A DNA stretch of 64,000 nucleotides. It comes from Spodoptera frugiperda (lineage: Eukaryota; Arthropoda; Insecta; Lepidoptera; Noctuidae). Position numbers and translations under genes: made by a program. Location: positions 3,152,501-3,216,500 of the forward strand of contig NC_064228.1 in assembly GCF_023101765.2 (NCBI RefSeq). The letters run 5' to 3'. Under the pieces are notes generated by a model, which searched no databases, was not told the origin of the DNA, and saw only the letters and a program-made list of their open reading frames with translations. Every line of letters begins with the position of its first letter. Position 1 is the stretch's first letter. This document shows positions 10,914 through 23,147 of the stretch, in pieces.

Positions 10914-12525
10914 TGCTGCTACTGCAACCACCTTCCACAGCATATAAAAACCTTTGAGCACCGTAAGAAATTAATATTAATGATTGCACGGTGTCCTGAA
11001 ACCGACCATGAAATCTTTATGGTCGGCTAATAATTTCAATTAAATTTTAATCAATTGATGTTTTCGTTAATACAATCGATTATAACTTTGTAATTTTCTT
11101 CATTACTTAGGAAATTAGTTTCTAATTATTTTTTTTATAATCTTGATTACTTTCTTATGTTGCTTAACCCTTTATAAGGATTTGATTTGAAATATCGCGT
11201 GACATCAGTTCTATGTATTTATTAGCATTAGGATTAGGGATTGGGAAGGGGGTAATTGGGCTTTCGATAACCTCACTCATACAACGCAAGCGTTGTTTCA
11301 CGTCGGTTTTCTGTGAGTCTGTGAGGCTGTGGTCGAGCCGGCCCATTTGGGCCGAAGCGAGGCTTTCCCACACGTATAACAATACGGTAGTTTCCTACAA
11401 GTCAAATTCAATACTTTTATCGATATGTCAAAAACGTTACTTTTCTACGAATTTGGTATGAAATCGCAACTTATAACATCAACATTTTTTTGCGTCAAAT
11501 AGAATACTTACTTCTCTAAAATTTCCTAGAAAAATTGAATAAATAAGTGTATCGTCAAATTAATGAATGAAAGTAAAAAAAATCCTAAAATAACCGATTT
11601 TAGGATATTTTTTTTATTACATATATTTATGTGTCAAAATAATTTATTTTTGACCTAGGAAACTACCCAATAGGGATGATGACTGGGTCAAAAATAAATT
11701 ATTACAACTCTCATTCATAAATTTGATGAACTACTTCATTTTAGATTTTTTCTAGAAAAATTTCTAACAATTTTTTTTTTTTTATGGAATAGGAGGCAAA
11801 CGAGCAAACGAGTCACCTGATGGTAAGCGATCAGCGCCGCCCATGGACACCCGCAACACCAGAGGAGTCATAAGTCTGCTATTTAACGTCAAGAACTTAT
11901 GACATCATAATAGAGTATTTCATACAAACTTCCTAGAAAATATCGTTTTTGACGTTTCGCAAAAAAGTATTGAATTTGACTAGTAGGAAACATGCCAATT
12001 TAATGTTCAACGATTTGAAAAAAGAAATGGTTTGGGATTTGTTACATGGTTTTTTTTCTACAGTCTTGGAATTTGATTGACATGCTGCCAGTGTAGCTTT
12101 ATCACTGGACCCGGACCTCACAGATAAAGTGCGGATACATCGCAATCTCGCATGCTTTCATTGCGCCGCTCGTAAAACTCGGGTTGGTTAAAATCCTATG
12201 TTACGATCGCTGTGCTTGTTATCTTAGAACTGTGTCGTATGGAGTGTACCTATGAAGAGACATTGCAATGCAAACATAATATGTATTTTATAATCTTTAA
12301 CTAGCTTCCTCTTGAATCACTCTATCTATTAAAAGAAGCGCATCAAATCCGTTGCGTAGTTTTAAAGATTTAAGCATACAAAGGGACATAGGGACAGAAT
12401 AAAAGAAACCCACTATTTACCAATTATATTATGTTTGGACTCTGAAGAACCCAATTATAATTTACATTTACATCATTTGAATTAACAGCTTTTATGGTCA
12501 CGTAAACTAAAGGGCACTATTCCAG
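10914..12525. other. Repeat region upstream of the micro-exon gene
   Basis: Holds a SINE C copy (11206-11372), MITE family J copies in opposite orientation (11386-11670; 11690-11995, the latter split by a SINE C piece at 11780-11880) and a LINE tail (12285-12420). No exon recognised. Confidence 0.6.
10920..10950 (-). promoter_or_regulatory. Possible core promoter of the micro-exon gene
   Basis: On the minus strand a TTTTTATATG stretch lies about 25 nt before a GCAGT initiator-like motif, which itself is about 10 nt upstream of the ATG at 10913. The spacing fits a TATA/initiator pair with a very short leader. Motif evidence only. Confidence 0.35.
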
Positions 12526-12622
12526 TCTCCCAGAAGCCCAGCAATACTTTGCCCGACCCGAGAATCGACACCTAAACCCCTTGTTCAGCAGACACAGTCG
12601 CGACTACTCGACCAACGAGGCA
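12526..12622 (-). mobile_element. SINE B head, tRNA-derived
   Basis: Reverse strand reads CTCGTTGGTCGAGTAGTCGC (A-box-like) and later GATTCTCGGGTCGGGC (B-box-like), the tRNA-like head of SINE family B. Confidence 0.75.
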
Positions 12623-12999
12623 GTTTTTGCTATAGTTAGGTATAAAATATCACTTAATACAGAGGGAAAGTCGCGGGTGACAGTAAGTACGGCTATAATT
12701 GTGTGGTTGGAGACGTGAAAGGTAGACCCTTTTTGTTCCAAGGGTCTGTTGTCCCACCTAATGTCATTACAGACCCGTCCCTATAGGAAGCCTCTAATAG
12801 AGTATTGTTCAAATGGATTTCTCGATACATTTTAGTATTGTTAAGTTCTGAAAGCTTGGAGTTCGTTTCCGACTTTAGATAGGTTTTCTCTGTTATACGA
12901 GTAGTTTTGGCTTTTTGAATAGGTTTTGGATGATATTGTTTTAATGTACTGACCTTTACAGTTAAAATGCTTTACCTATTAACTCCCAACAAAGTTGGA

Positions 13000-13222
13000 C
13001 TGTCTCGTTGGTCGAGTGGTCCGAAGTGCGACTGCCGGACAACTGGTAGCACGGAGTTTGTAGTAGCACGGAGTCTGAAATTGTGTCCAGTATATGGCAA
13101 TAGGTTCACTCCCTATTACATGGGACTTATAAGTGAAAAGTGGGTGTACATTGTATAGCAGTATTACGTGCCGGAATGTGCACCTCTGCCTACCTCTTCA
13201 GAGTTAAAAGGCGTGACGTACA
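13000..13222 (+). mobile_element. SINE family B, near full length
   Basis: The head TCTCGTTGGTCGAGTGG (A box) is followed by the body with GGTTCACTCCCTATTACATG and the end AAAAGGCGTGACG. A second long copy is at 13977-14225. Confidence 0.8.
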
Positions 13223-13247
13223 CACGTACTGTTACGGTGCTATTCCA

Positions 13248-13345
13248 CCAGGTATGTGCTATACTACGTTGCTGTGGGTGTGTTTGGCTTCCACCAATCA
13301 TATTCATTGGTACACATAGCATAGCACTGGTGGAAACGGACCCAG
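13248..13345. repeat. MITE family H copy
   Basis: TTCCACCAGGTATGTGCTAT near one end and GCACTGGTGGAAACGG near the other are roughly inverted. A second copy lies at about 40995-41105. Confidence 0.6.
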
Positions 13346-13976
13346 CTAAGCTTTGTTTTTATATGGAAAGATGCGTGCTATAGATGTGTGCTATGGATGT
13401 CTTCCCTAATATCGACACATCGTATACACGAGCTGCGCATCTTCCTCGCACAATTTACATAGCTTAGTATCAGTGAAAACAGTCACATAGTTAATTACAT
13501 CTTCGTACCACAGCAAGCACATATCAAATTGAAAAGCACCCTAACTCCATAGCATCAAAGTTAACATTTAAACCGCAGCCGTATAATTTGATAGTCGCAA
13601 TCACTTTAGTCGTATATACAAGAGCAGTAAATATGAATTATTACGAGCAACGGAGTCGGCAAGGCGAGACGCGACGTGTAATCTATTTATACATAATATC
13701 TCTTCAATAGGACCTTAGTAATCGTATTGGTTTATGTAATCTAATTCATGTATGTCTTGACACGTTTTCCCGATGATTTCGTCAAGGTCGCGAGTGTGCC
13801 ACGCTGTTTTGGGTGTGGTTTGCACCATACATTTTTGGGTATTGTCGTTTAATTGATTATGCTGCTCGTAAACTTATGTTTACGATAATTTTATAATAAT
13901 GGATGTGATTAGAACCATACTACTTACCAGACAGCAGCGGAGACAATATAAAAGACACTCGATAAATTTTTAGCTG

Positions 13977-14225
13977 ACTGCCTCGTTGATCGAGTCGAGT
14001 CGGGCAAAGTATTACTAAGCTTTTTCGGTTTTTCGAAAATTTCTCAGTAGTAACACGGAGTCTGGAATTGTGCCCAGTATATGGCAATAGGCTCACTCCC
14101 TGTTACATGGGACTTTTAACACAAATGGTGAAAAAGTGGGTGTACATTGTATAGCGGCATTACGAGCCGTAATATGCAATTGTGCACCTCTGCCTACCCC
14201 TTCGGGGATAAAAGGCATAACGTTG
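13977..14225 (+). mobile_element. SINE family B, second long copy
   Basis: CTGCCTCGTTGATCGAGTCG head with a deleted B-box region, then the full body ending in TTCGGGGATAAAAGGC. Confidence 0.8.
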
Positions 14226-14499
14226 TTTTATTTTTAAATTATTTACAATCCTACCCCACTGGACCTTGCGTTCCCAGTCGTACAACCAACCACTGGTCTA
14301 CCACAGCACTATTTATGTAAAATAGCTTTTAATTAGTCGCCATCTTGATTACGAACGTGGCGGGCATGTCAAATATCTCACAGCCACCGCAACCTGCTTA
14401 TCGGAACCTCTAATCTAAGGCGTGTGTTACCTAAACATGGATACATTAAGAATGGAGTCACATAGACCACTCAGTACTGTTTGAAGTAAGCTTTGTAAT

Positions 14500-14760
14500 A
14501 CTATCTATACTAATACTAATATACTAATACTAATATACTAATTACTAATATTATTAATATTATTAATAATATTATAAAGCTGAAGAGTTTGTTTGTTTGA
14601 ACGCGCTAATCACAGGAAATACTGGTCCGATTTGAATAATTCCTTTTGTGTTGGATAGTGCATTTATCGAGGAAGGCTATAGGCATATATATATAAAACA
14701 TCACGGTACGATTAATAGAAGCCAACCAGGGCGGGTGAAACTGCGCGAAAGTAGCTAGTT
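14500..14760 (+). repeat. LINE-tail family F copy
   Basis: Begins with a degenerate ACTAATA run and contains GAGTTTGTTTGTTTGAACGC, a 3'-tail family also at 4678-4920 (inverted), 22745-22840 and 60165-60312. Confidence 0.6.
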
Positions 14761-14883
14761 ATACTTATATAAAATTAATTTATCTTGCACGGATGTTTGA
14801 CAATTAATCGCCAAAACGCTTGCTCAATGCGCGTTGGCGATTTCTAACTTAAAATAATTATAAGCCTAATTATAATTCTTCAC

Positions 14884-15032
14884 GAGCTGAGGACTACCTA
14901 GCGGGTTTACCGGGGCTCCGGCTCGACAACCAGGAGTAGGAACGGGGTGGTTTTTAGTCAGTAAGAATCTGACACTCCCTCTCGCCAGGGCGAGGCGAGA
15001 GAAGTCATTGGATGATTTTCCCCCCTCATAAA
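14884..15032 (+). mobile_element. SINE family A copy
   Basis: Carries GCGGGTTTACCGGGGCTCCG and GTCATTGGATGATTTTCCCC. Family members also lie at 2445-2645, 15916-16084, 16105-16290, 17155-17400 (-), 22885-23038 (-), 38580-38712 (-), 48143-48298 and 61745-61885. Confidence 0.85.
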
Positions 15033-15039
15033 AAAGGTT

Positions 15040-16810
15040 CTTTACGATATTTTCTTTCGCCGTAAGTCAGTGGTGTTTAAATAATATTAGAAAGTACAGT
15101 AAAGTACTTGCTGTTGGTAGGTTTCGAACCCGCATCCTCATGCATAGGAAGTGAGCGTCATAAACCACTACGAATCTCAGGTCTTCACACTCCGTTCTCA
15201 CCTTACTCCTGGCCAGTCACACGTCTCCTTGCTTAATTCGCCTATTTAGAAAATAACAGGGCACGGTGGTCGTCACTCGTGGCGCCGAAATAAACTCCGC
15301 TGCCGCGCCAGATTAGTGCGTGGCGGGACGAGCTCCGGCGCGATCTAGATTGGCAGCAACGACTGTAACCGTAGTTTTAACGATTTGTGGTAAGCTTCAT
15401 GACGGACAGTAAGACTATTGTTTATTTTTTTATTTATTGACGTTTCAAAAGTACCTAAGATGCTTTTTTTTTCAAAAAACGGACACTTGGATTTCGGTAG
15501 GTTCCTGTATTCGATGGGTGCGTTTACAAGGATACACGCCCGGGTTCATCACTACGACATGACCCCAGACCCGGAAGACAACAATTTGTGGCTCACACAA
15601 AGGTTGCTCTGCCGTGCGTGGGAATCGAGCACCCGCTGCCCTCACAGTGATCGGCGACCACCTCTCGCGTCCGGCTTTGGTTCAGTTGCGAAGCGAGGGG
15701 GACTGGGTGCCGTCTAGTCCTTCTGCGAAGCAGTTATGCTAGCTAAGGGAACGAACTTCCTGACGCCCACGACGCGAAAGACACTCCGGGCTCGCGCTGA
15801 CGATCTCCGGCCACCGTAAGTGCGCGGACGGCGAGCAAGGGTAGCTCGCCGCCCGACCAGAATTGCGTGCGGCGCGTTCGTTCCGCGCGCGCCTCAAAGA
15901 GCCATCAGACCACCACAGATGGGGCCCAGTAGGGCTGGTGCTTAATCCGGAGCTGACTACCTTTACCGGGGCTCCGGCTCGACGGGCAGGAGTAGGTCGG
16001 TGATTTTTAGTCAGTAAAGTCACTCCCATTCTCGCTTTGCCCAAGGCGAGAGAAGTCATTGTAAATGATTTTAAACTGAAAAAAAAAAAATAAAAGTCAC
16101 AAAAAGGGCTGGCTTGCCTTGATCCGGAGCTGCGGACTACTAAGCGGGTTTACCGGGGCTGCAGCTGAGGAAAAGCAGGAGTAGTAACGGGGTGGTTTTT
16201 AGTTTTAAGGTGTCGTCGTCCCTCTCGCGTCGTACGAGGCCCAGAGAAGTCATTGGATGATTTTACCCCCATTTAAAAAAAAAACTGGTTCTTTACATTT
16301 AATGATTTTCTTTTTCCGTTACTTAGTGGTGTTTAAATAATATTAGAAAGTACAGTAAAGTACTTGCTGTTGGTAGGTTTCGAACCTTTTTCGCCCTCAT
16401 GCATGGGACGTAGGCGTCTAAAACCTTAGAGCCACCACGACTCTCTAGGCTTACATTCCGTTCTCACCTTACCCCTGGTCACAAACACGTCTCTAATTAC
16501 TTAATTCGCCGACATAGAAAATAACAGGGCACGGTGGTGACGTCACTCGTGTCCAATAAACCGATAGGGAGTAATAGTCATTGAGACGCCCTCTATGTAT
16601 ACAAAAGTACGAGATTCAATTTTATGTCCGTATTATAGTAGTGAGTTTATTAGCTACACCTAGGTGGTGGTAGGTATGTGTAGTTTTATAGTTTTAACGA
16701 TTTGTGGTAAGCTTTACTGACGGACAGACTGACAGACTACTGTTTATTTTTTTCTTTGTTGACGTTTCAAAAGTACCTAAGTATATGGTTATTTTTTTCA
16801 AAAAACGTTG
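15040..16810. repeat. Direct duplication flanking SINE copies
   Basis: Segment 15040-15470 recurs at 16290-16790 (shared TTGCTGTTGGTAGGTTTCGA and AACAGGGCACGGTGGT). Between the copies lie a GC-rich stretch (15730-15910) and two SINE family A copies (15916-16084, 16105-16290). Confidence 0.8.
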
Positions 16811-17045
16811 CCCCACACTTGGATTTTCTCCTGTGTCGTGGGTGCGTTTACAAACATACAAGTTCACATACACATGACACCCAGACCCGAAGTCATTGGA
16901 TGATTTTCCCCCTGAAAAAAAAAAAAAAAAAAAAGACCCGAAACAACAATTTGTGGCTCACACAAAGAGTTGCTCCGTGCGGGAATCGAACCCGCTACAC
17001 GTTGCACGTCAGCCAGTTGCCCAGCCACCGCGCCAACCGTGCAGT
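16799..17045 (-). mobile_element. tRNA-derived SINE with A and B boxes
   Basis: Reverse strand has TGGCGCGGTGGCTGGGC (A box) and GGGTTCGATTCCCGC (B box), followed by the body with GCAACTCTTTGTGTGA. A truncated SINE A copy sits inside it (16891-16934). Related pieces: 15470-15665, 41655-41710 and 42785-42845. Confidence 0.9.
16891..16934 (+). mobile_element. 5'-truncated SINE A with poly(A) and target duplication
   Basis: The SINE A 3' end and a poly(A) run are bracketed by AGACCCGA at 16883-16890 and 16934-16941, inside the host SINE. This is the signature of LINE-mediated insertion. Confidence 0.88.
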
Positions 17046-17154
17046 CATAAGCTTTTAATGTATAGTTTTGTTATGAAAATTCTTGAAGCCAAGTTACAAA
17101 TTGTTTAAAGCTAGTCCTTAAACTAGGATGCTCCTGTATTTCGGGGACTTGCAA

Positions 17155-17400
17155 TGGCCCCGCTTTTTTTTTTGAGGGGAGACAATCATCCAATGATTTC
17201 TCCCGCCTTGGGCGAGGCGAGAGCGTGTGTCAGAATTACTGACAAAAACCACCCCGTTTCTACTCCTGCTTTTCGAGCCGGAGCCCTGGTAAACTCGATG
17301 GGTAGTCCGCAGCTCCGGATCAGGCATCAGCCCTACTAGGCCCCATCTGTGGTAATTGGTGGCTCTTTGAGGCGTCGCGTTCCGTCCGCGCCGTACGTAA
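17155..17400 (-). mobile_element. SINE family A, long copy
   Basis: Includes the 5' extension CCTCAAAGAGCCA also seen at 15890-15930, so it is among the longest members of the family in the window. Confidence 0.8.
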
Positions 17401-17732
17401 AGCACAGCAAATAATGAACATTAATCACCATGTTTTCTCAAGGCGATCTGGAGTAACAATGATTGTAAATTGGATATTAAACTCTAAAGAAATAAAAGTC
17501 ACAAAACAATTCTTACCCTTGACCTTCACTTTTCCTGAAAAACTTTGAACAAATCCGGTTCTCACCTTTGCACCGCTGAGGTAAACCTTTCTCAGATTTA
17601 GAAACCCAAATCACGCTTGACCTTCTTGCGGTTTGGGGTCCTTCGTCACCTTTTTACACGTCTACCGGACCCCATAAAAGGTTAGTTAGCTATTTCACAC
17701 ATTTAATAATAACTATGTGAATAACTGTCGTA

Positions 17733-18650
17733 CTCAGAGACATTTAATGATTACTTAAACTATTCCTTAGTAACGATTTTGTTCCGAAGACAATTGCTAA
17801 TTTGCCAATAAATTAAGAGTAATTTATTGGCAAATTAGCAATTGTCTAAAAAATCAAAAAAATTTTATTTACTGCCACATTCAGAGGAATGTGGCAGTAA
17901 ATATTTTTTTTATGAAATACGGGCAAACGAGCAGATGATACGCCTGATGGTAAGCGATCAACGCCGCCCATGAACACCCGCGACACCAGAGGTAACACAG
18001 GTGCGTTGCCGGCATTCGTTTTCACGTGATGCCTGAACATACAGACTGGTGTTTCAAGTGTCCATGGGCGGCGGCGATTGCTTACCATCAGGTGATACGT
18101 CTGCTCGTTTACCGGTGTTTCATAAACAAAAACCCTTCCAATATTTTTATACTCATGGCTCATGGAAGTAACCAGCTGCCAAGCACGCCACGTGGCAAAA
18201 CTGAACAAAACTAATTTATCTCACTAACACCGACGTCATCATACTTTTAATCACTACAACTTCTACCCCGACGTTAATTGAGTTGTGAGTATACAACTAC
18301 TGGACAACTTTTGTAATAGTTGTTTACATATATTATAAGTATATAGGTGACAATAATGGAAATGTAATTTCATCTAACTATAAATACCGCTAGCTTTTTT
18401 TTAACTTAAAAAAAAATTGGAAAGTTTTAAAAAACCAGGCTGTACATTAAAACAATACAAAAATCTGTACCCGAGATATTAAGAAAAAAACATAATTAGG
18501 GTAATAAAGAAACCTGACCTCCCAAAGGCCGACAACGTATTTGTAACGCCACTGGTGTTTCGGATGTCCAAGAGCGACGGCGATTGCTTACCATGTGGTG
18601 ATCCATCAGCTCGTTTGAAACCGGCTTATACTATAAAAAAAGAAAAACAT
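17733..18650. other. Repeats only: MITE E piece and SINE C pairs
   Basis: Contains a MITE family E half (17733-17795), an opposed pair of SINE C pieces (17905-18015, 18030-18130) and another at 18520-18635. The open frames here are produced by the SINE pieces. Confidence 0.6.
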
Positions 18651-18928
18651 TTTTAAAATCTTTTTTATAAAAAGATGTGGTATTTTTTTATAATATTTTA
18701 CATATTTCTTATACAATTTATATCTGTCTATCAGAACAATATAACCATTAAAGGTGGACATGCATGACACGACACGGGTGATCGGACTCTGCCACCATTA
18801 ATAATGCAAGACTTGCAACTGACCTCGTTGCAAGGACAGACAGACCGATTCATAACTGTTACTGCTTAATAAAGATACGTTTGTTACTGTTATTGGTTTA
18901 TATATAGTTGGTTTTTATATATCGCTTT

Positions 18929-19141
18929 ACCTAGTAATATATTGGCACATCTGCAAAAAATGCGAAATTGACTTTATATGGTTTACGTGCATATTAATCT
19001 ATTTATTTCCATATTCATCGAGAAAGGTCGTAAGTGTCATTATACCATTATTGTAGTTTCCTCCCTCACGCACGTAAAACAACGGTTCATTGGTCAGTAA
19101 ACTAAAAACTAAACCGTAAATGTGCCAATATATTACTAGGT
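18929..19141. mobile_element. 213-bp MITE with perfect 21-bp TIRs
   Basis: ACCTAGTAATATATTGGCAC begins the left end and the exact reverse complement ends the element, 21 bp each. No coding capacity. Confidence 0.88.
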
Positions 19142-19801
19142 GTGCGATATTTAGTGTATGATATATACAGTAAGGAGACCACTAATATGCCTTAAAAAAA
19201 ACTACAAGTAATACTCGTCCACAGAAGCATGATACAACTAAATATTTCAACGAAAATTGATCATAAAAAATTGAAATTTTCAAACAAAATAAATAATTAA
19301 ATTAATCAAGTATTACTTTCCTTAACCACAGCAGAACTGTAATGTTGTAGGTTGTATACGAATGTGATGGACATGTGGCGCGGCTGTTGCAATGCTGTAT
19401 TTGTAAAGAGTGTTCAAATTAGCTCATAGAGAATAATGCATATTTTTCCTTACCAACTGAACCTATTTCGCTCATTTTTCGTATGCTACCAGCCAAGATG
19501 ATAACAAGTATGTGTTTTAAATTAAGCCATAAGATGTTTCTCCATCCTTGTATGTAGATATAGGTAAATTATTCAGTTTCACAATTTAATAATACAATAG
19601 TGTAAGCCAGAACCCAGATCTGAATAATCACATTCAAGACTACAAAACCAACAAGGTTATATACACAGTCAAAACTAACATTCAAATATCTGAAATGTGT
19701 GATCTCAAAAAGAGACTTAAACTCTGTACAAATTGAGTTTAAAGTCGCAAAATAACTAAATAAAACGGTACTTGAGAAGCAACCACTTATTATTGTATTA
19801 C

Positions 19802-19846
19802 GTAGCGCCTCCTACGGATACCGTAGCAAGTGCTACGAGGCGCTAC
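19802..19846. repeat. Nested GC-rich palindrome
   Basis: Outer arms GTAGCGCCTC and GAGGCGCTAC enclose an inner CTACGG/CCGTAG hairpin. More TACG units follow to about 19866. Confidence 0.7.
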
Positions 19847-20039
19847 GAGGACTACGCTCGTAGCATTTAAATTGTATATTCCTAACAATGACTATAGTTT
19901 TAATTTGACTTTTATTTTGTAATCTATAGAGTATTTTTTTCTTCGTACTTAGTGGTTTTTAAAGAAATACTAGTTACCATTGATATTATTTTTCCTAGGC
20001 CGATAAGCATGTACCTACTACACACACTAAATTGACTAA

Positions 20040-21035
20040 AAACGTGCGCATACGCGGCCACTCGCGCAGCCTACTCCGCCAAGTCTGCGCACGCTGCTCA
20101 TGATGAAGAGTCCGTCTGTGACTCGAAACTAGTAGAGCTTTTCTCGATTAATGAGCAAGCCGTGATTTTTTAGTTAATTTAGTACGTCTCACGATAGTTA
20201 TTATAATAAACACACACTAAGTTAAGTGCGCACATAATAAATTCACACGTTCCTAACCTACATTGTAGAATATAAAGACAACATCGTGCAATATATTGCA
20301 TAATTTTAACCACAAATCAAAGAAAACTTCACAACAAAACTCACGTTAAAAGTACCTTCACAGACCAAATTCCAAAAATAACATTTAAACTGCATAAATG
20401 CATTGTACGTACCTCCATTTTGTTTGTCCGCGCGAACCACGATGGCGGCGAGATGACAGTATCAAGTCTATCTTGCAGTCTATCACAGAACAGCCGCAAG
20501 TTAACGAGCCTTGATGAACAAACTTTGCAGCACTTCGTTACAACTTCGCTGGGAATGTGGCCTTTAGAATAGCGGGTAGGTATATAAGCGGGATATTCTT
20601 TTTATTTATCGGTTTTATTAAACTTGACCCGTTGCTTTGTTCGTTTCTTTGATCTGTATACCCTTAGTATGAGTTTGCTTTACATTGAACGAAAAAGAAA
20701 CTACGACGCGAATGAACCAACCAATCAAAGCACGTTTTCGCTCAACGTAAAGCAAACTCGCAATAAGGATACTGATTGGTTGGTTTATTCTAGCCGGCCG
20801 ATCAGAGCGCCGAACACACTCTCGTTTAGTACTAAGGGTACTGATCGACATATCGATCTAATCTGATTTTCGCCACACACTCTTATGGATTTAAGATCGC
20901 AAGATTAGTGCTGCGTGACGTCACTGCATCTGCGCACGCTGTTCATGATGAAGAGCTCCTCTATGACTCGAAACTAGTAGAACTTTTCTCCATTAATTTA
21001 CGTGGGTAAACCGTGATTTTTAGTTAATTTAACAA
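20040..21035. repeat. MITE family G pieces and MITE family D copy
   Basis: MITE G pieces at 20040-20215 and 20905-21030 (shared GACTCGAAACTAGTAGA) flank a family D element at about 20657-20845. The family D repeat explains the open frames at 20618-20866. Confidence 0.65.
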
Positions 21036-22007
21036 TCTCTGGTTTTATGGCCACACAACACAGCGCCCACGCCTCACTACTAACAGATTCATTTCTCGAT
21101 ACCTTTCCGCTTCTTTAGCAATATAAGAGGTGACGTAACATAAATATTACGTCACACTTTTACTCTCCAAAGGGTTAAGCAGAGGTGCACAATCATTATG
21201 ATCACTATATAGTGTAAAACAAAGTCAGTTTCTCTGTCCCTATGTCCCTTTGTATGCTTAAATCTTTAAAACTACGCAACGGATTTTGATGTGTTTTTTT
21301 AATAGATAGAGTGATTCAAGAGGAAGGTTTATATGTATAATACATGCATAATATACCCATGAGTAACTGGGGCGAGTCGCTCGTATAGTATAAAAAGAAA
21401 GTCACTTGCTACCGACTGTGAGTCTGTCTTTATGCTTAGAACTTTAAAGTTACGCTACGGATTTTGACGGAATTTTAATAGATCGAGTGATTCAAGAGAA
21501 AGTATGTATGTATGTAAGTTTATTTATGTATAATAACTGCGAATTTAACGCGTGCGATGCTGCGGGCAGAAGCTATGAGGTAAATGTTAAATGTAACAGA
21601 GTTAATTGTACTATTGAGTCTGTCTCAATGACTTATAGTTACCATGAAAAAAAAACTTATAAAGGGTCTGCCTTTTGTAAGCCTGAATAATTTCTATGGT
21701 GACAAAATAAATGTTCCCATTCTAATCTGCCGTGAACACGCGGATAATATGCGCTAAGTATACGACTAATAGCAAAAAATATTAATTAACACAAGTTTTC
21801 CTAAGAAATCAATTACCGACCTTTTAATAATTAAAATTCGTCACGTGACCGAGTCGACATTTAAAACCTGAATACCTACTCAGCCTGCCACAAACATATA
21901 AGCCCTAGTATTCATTTCATTGCAAATTGATGGGTCAGCCAGCTGCTGTGCTACGTTTCACAGGTTCCATTCCTGTAGAGTATATTACTTAGTGCGCGTT
22001 TGGCGCT

Positions 22008-22160
22008 CAGTACCCTTAGTACGAGTTTTCTTTACGTATGTATAAAATAAACGAAACAAGAGCGCGTTCGGCACTTTGATTGGTTGGTTTATTCGATTCG
22101 GCCAATCAGATCACCAAACGCGCTCTCGTTAAACGTAAAATAAACTCGGACTAAGCCCTC
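22008..22160. mobile_element. MITE family D copy
   Basis: Palindromic element starting CAGTACCCTTAGTACGAGTT with a GATTGGTTGGTT centre. Other copies at 20657-20845 and 61353-61494. Confidence 0.75.
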
Positions 22161-22884
22161 AGAAACATCCACAGATTGTTATTCTTTTTCTGGGTGTGAT
22201 GTGTAGATATGTTGTTTTTAAACGCATCTACAACGCAGGGAAAATCCTAGTGTTTCCACATAATCTTGAAATAATTACTTACTTACTTAGTTGCTATTTA
22301 ATAATGAACGTAAATACATTCCGAATACTTTATAATCTCATTTTATATTAGTAAACACTAAATGAAACATAGGTATGGATACTGGAGACTTCCCAAACTA
22401 TCAATTCACACGGTAACGCAATAAATAGAAGTCCAATTCGTTTTATTTCTTCATAATAAGCTAGGGCCATGATCCCTTATATCCCTTCTAATGAAACTAG
22501 CTGTGATTGTTTACTATTAATCAAAGGACTCTCGCCGTAAATGAGGCTATAATAAAATAAAAGACGATTTATTACATGGATGTTGGGTAGCGTAGTCAGT
22601 GAAACTCAATTTGAATACAGCGCCATCTATTGGTTACATACTGTATTAGAATGTTGTTGATGTCTCATTAGTTTACTGTTTTCGTAGACAGATGGCATTA
22701 GTATACAGTTTGGTAATAATAAAAATCTGTACGATTTTGTGGTAATTGTATAGGCTGAAGTTTGTTTGTGATGGATAGTCCATTTATCGATAAAGGCTGT
22801 AGGCTATAAAATCATGCTACGATCTACTATACGTCTACGGTTCCTACTGTTCTTCAACTTTGACTTCTGTACCTCGTTAGTTTT

Positions 22885-23038
22885 TTTTTTCAAGGGTGTA
22901 AAATCATCCAATGACTTCTCTCGCCTTGGGCGAGGCGAGTGGGAGTATCAGACTCTTAATGACTAAACTCCTGCTTTTCGAGTCGCACCCTCGGTAAACC
23001 CGCTAGGTATTCCGCAACTCTGGATCAGGTGTCCTCCG
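22885..23038 (-). mobile_element. SINE family A copy downstream of NIP7
   Basis: Reverse copy ending about 110 bp beyond the NIP7 stop codon. Confidence 0.8.
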
Positions 23039-23147
23039 GGCGGTCCTCGCAATGAACCTGCTATCAAATCAACAACAAACTAAAGAACTAACAATAAATA
23101 AAACTCACACAAACATTAAAACCTATTTATTTATTAAACTTAAAACA

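Noticed and set aside
16940..17045. tRNA gene suggested by clear A and B boxes
   Set aside because: The sequence continues into a SINE body and does not form a full tRNA cloverleaf; called a tRNA-derived SINE instead.
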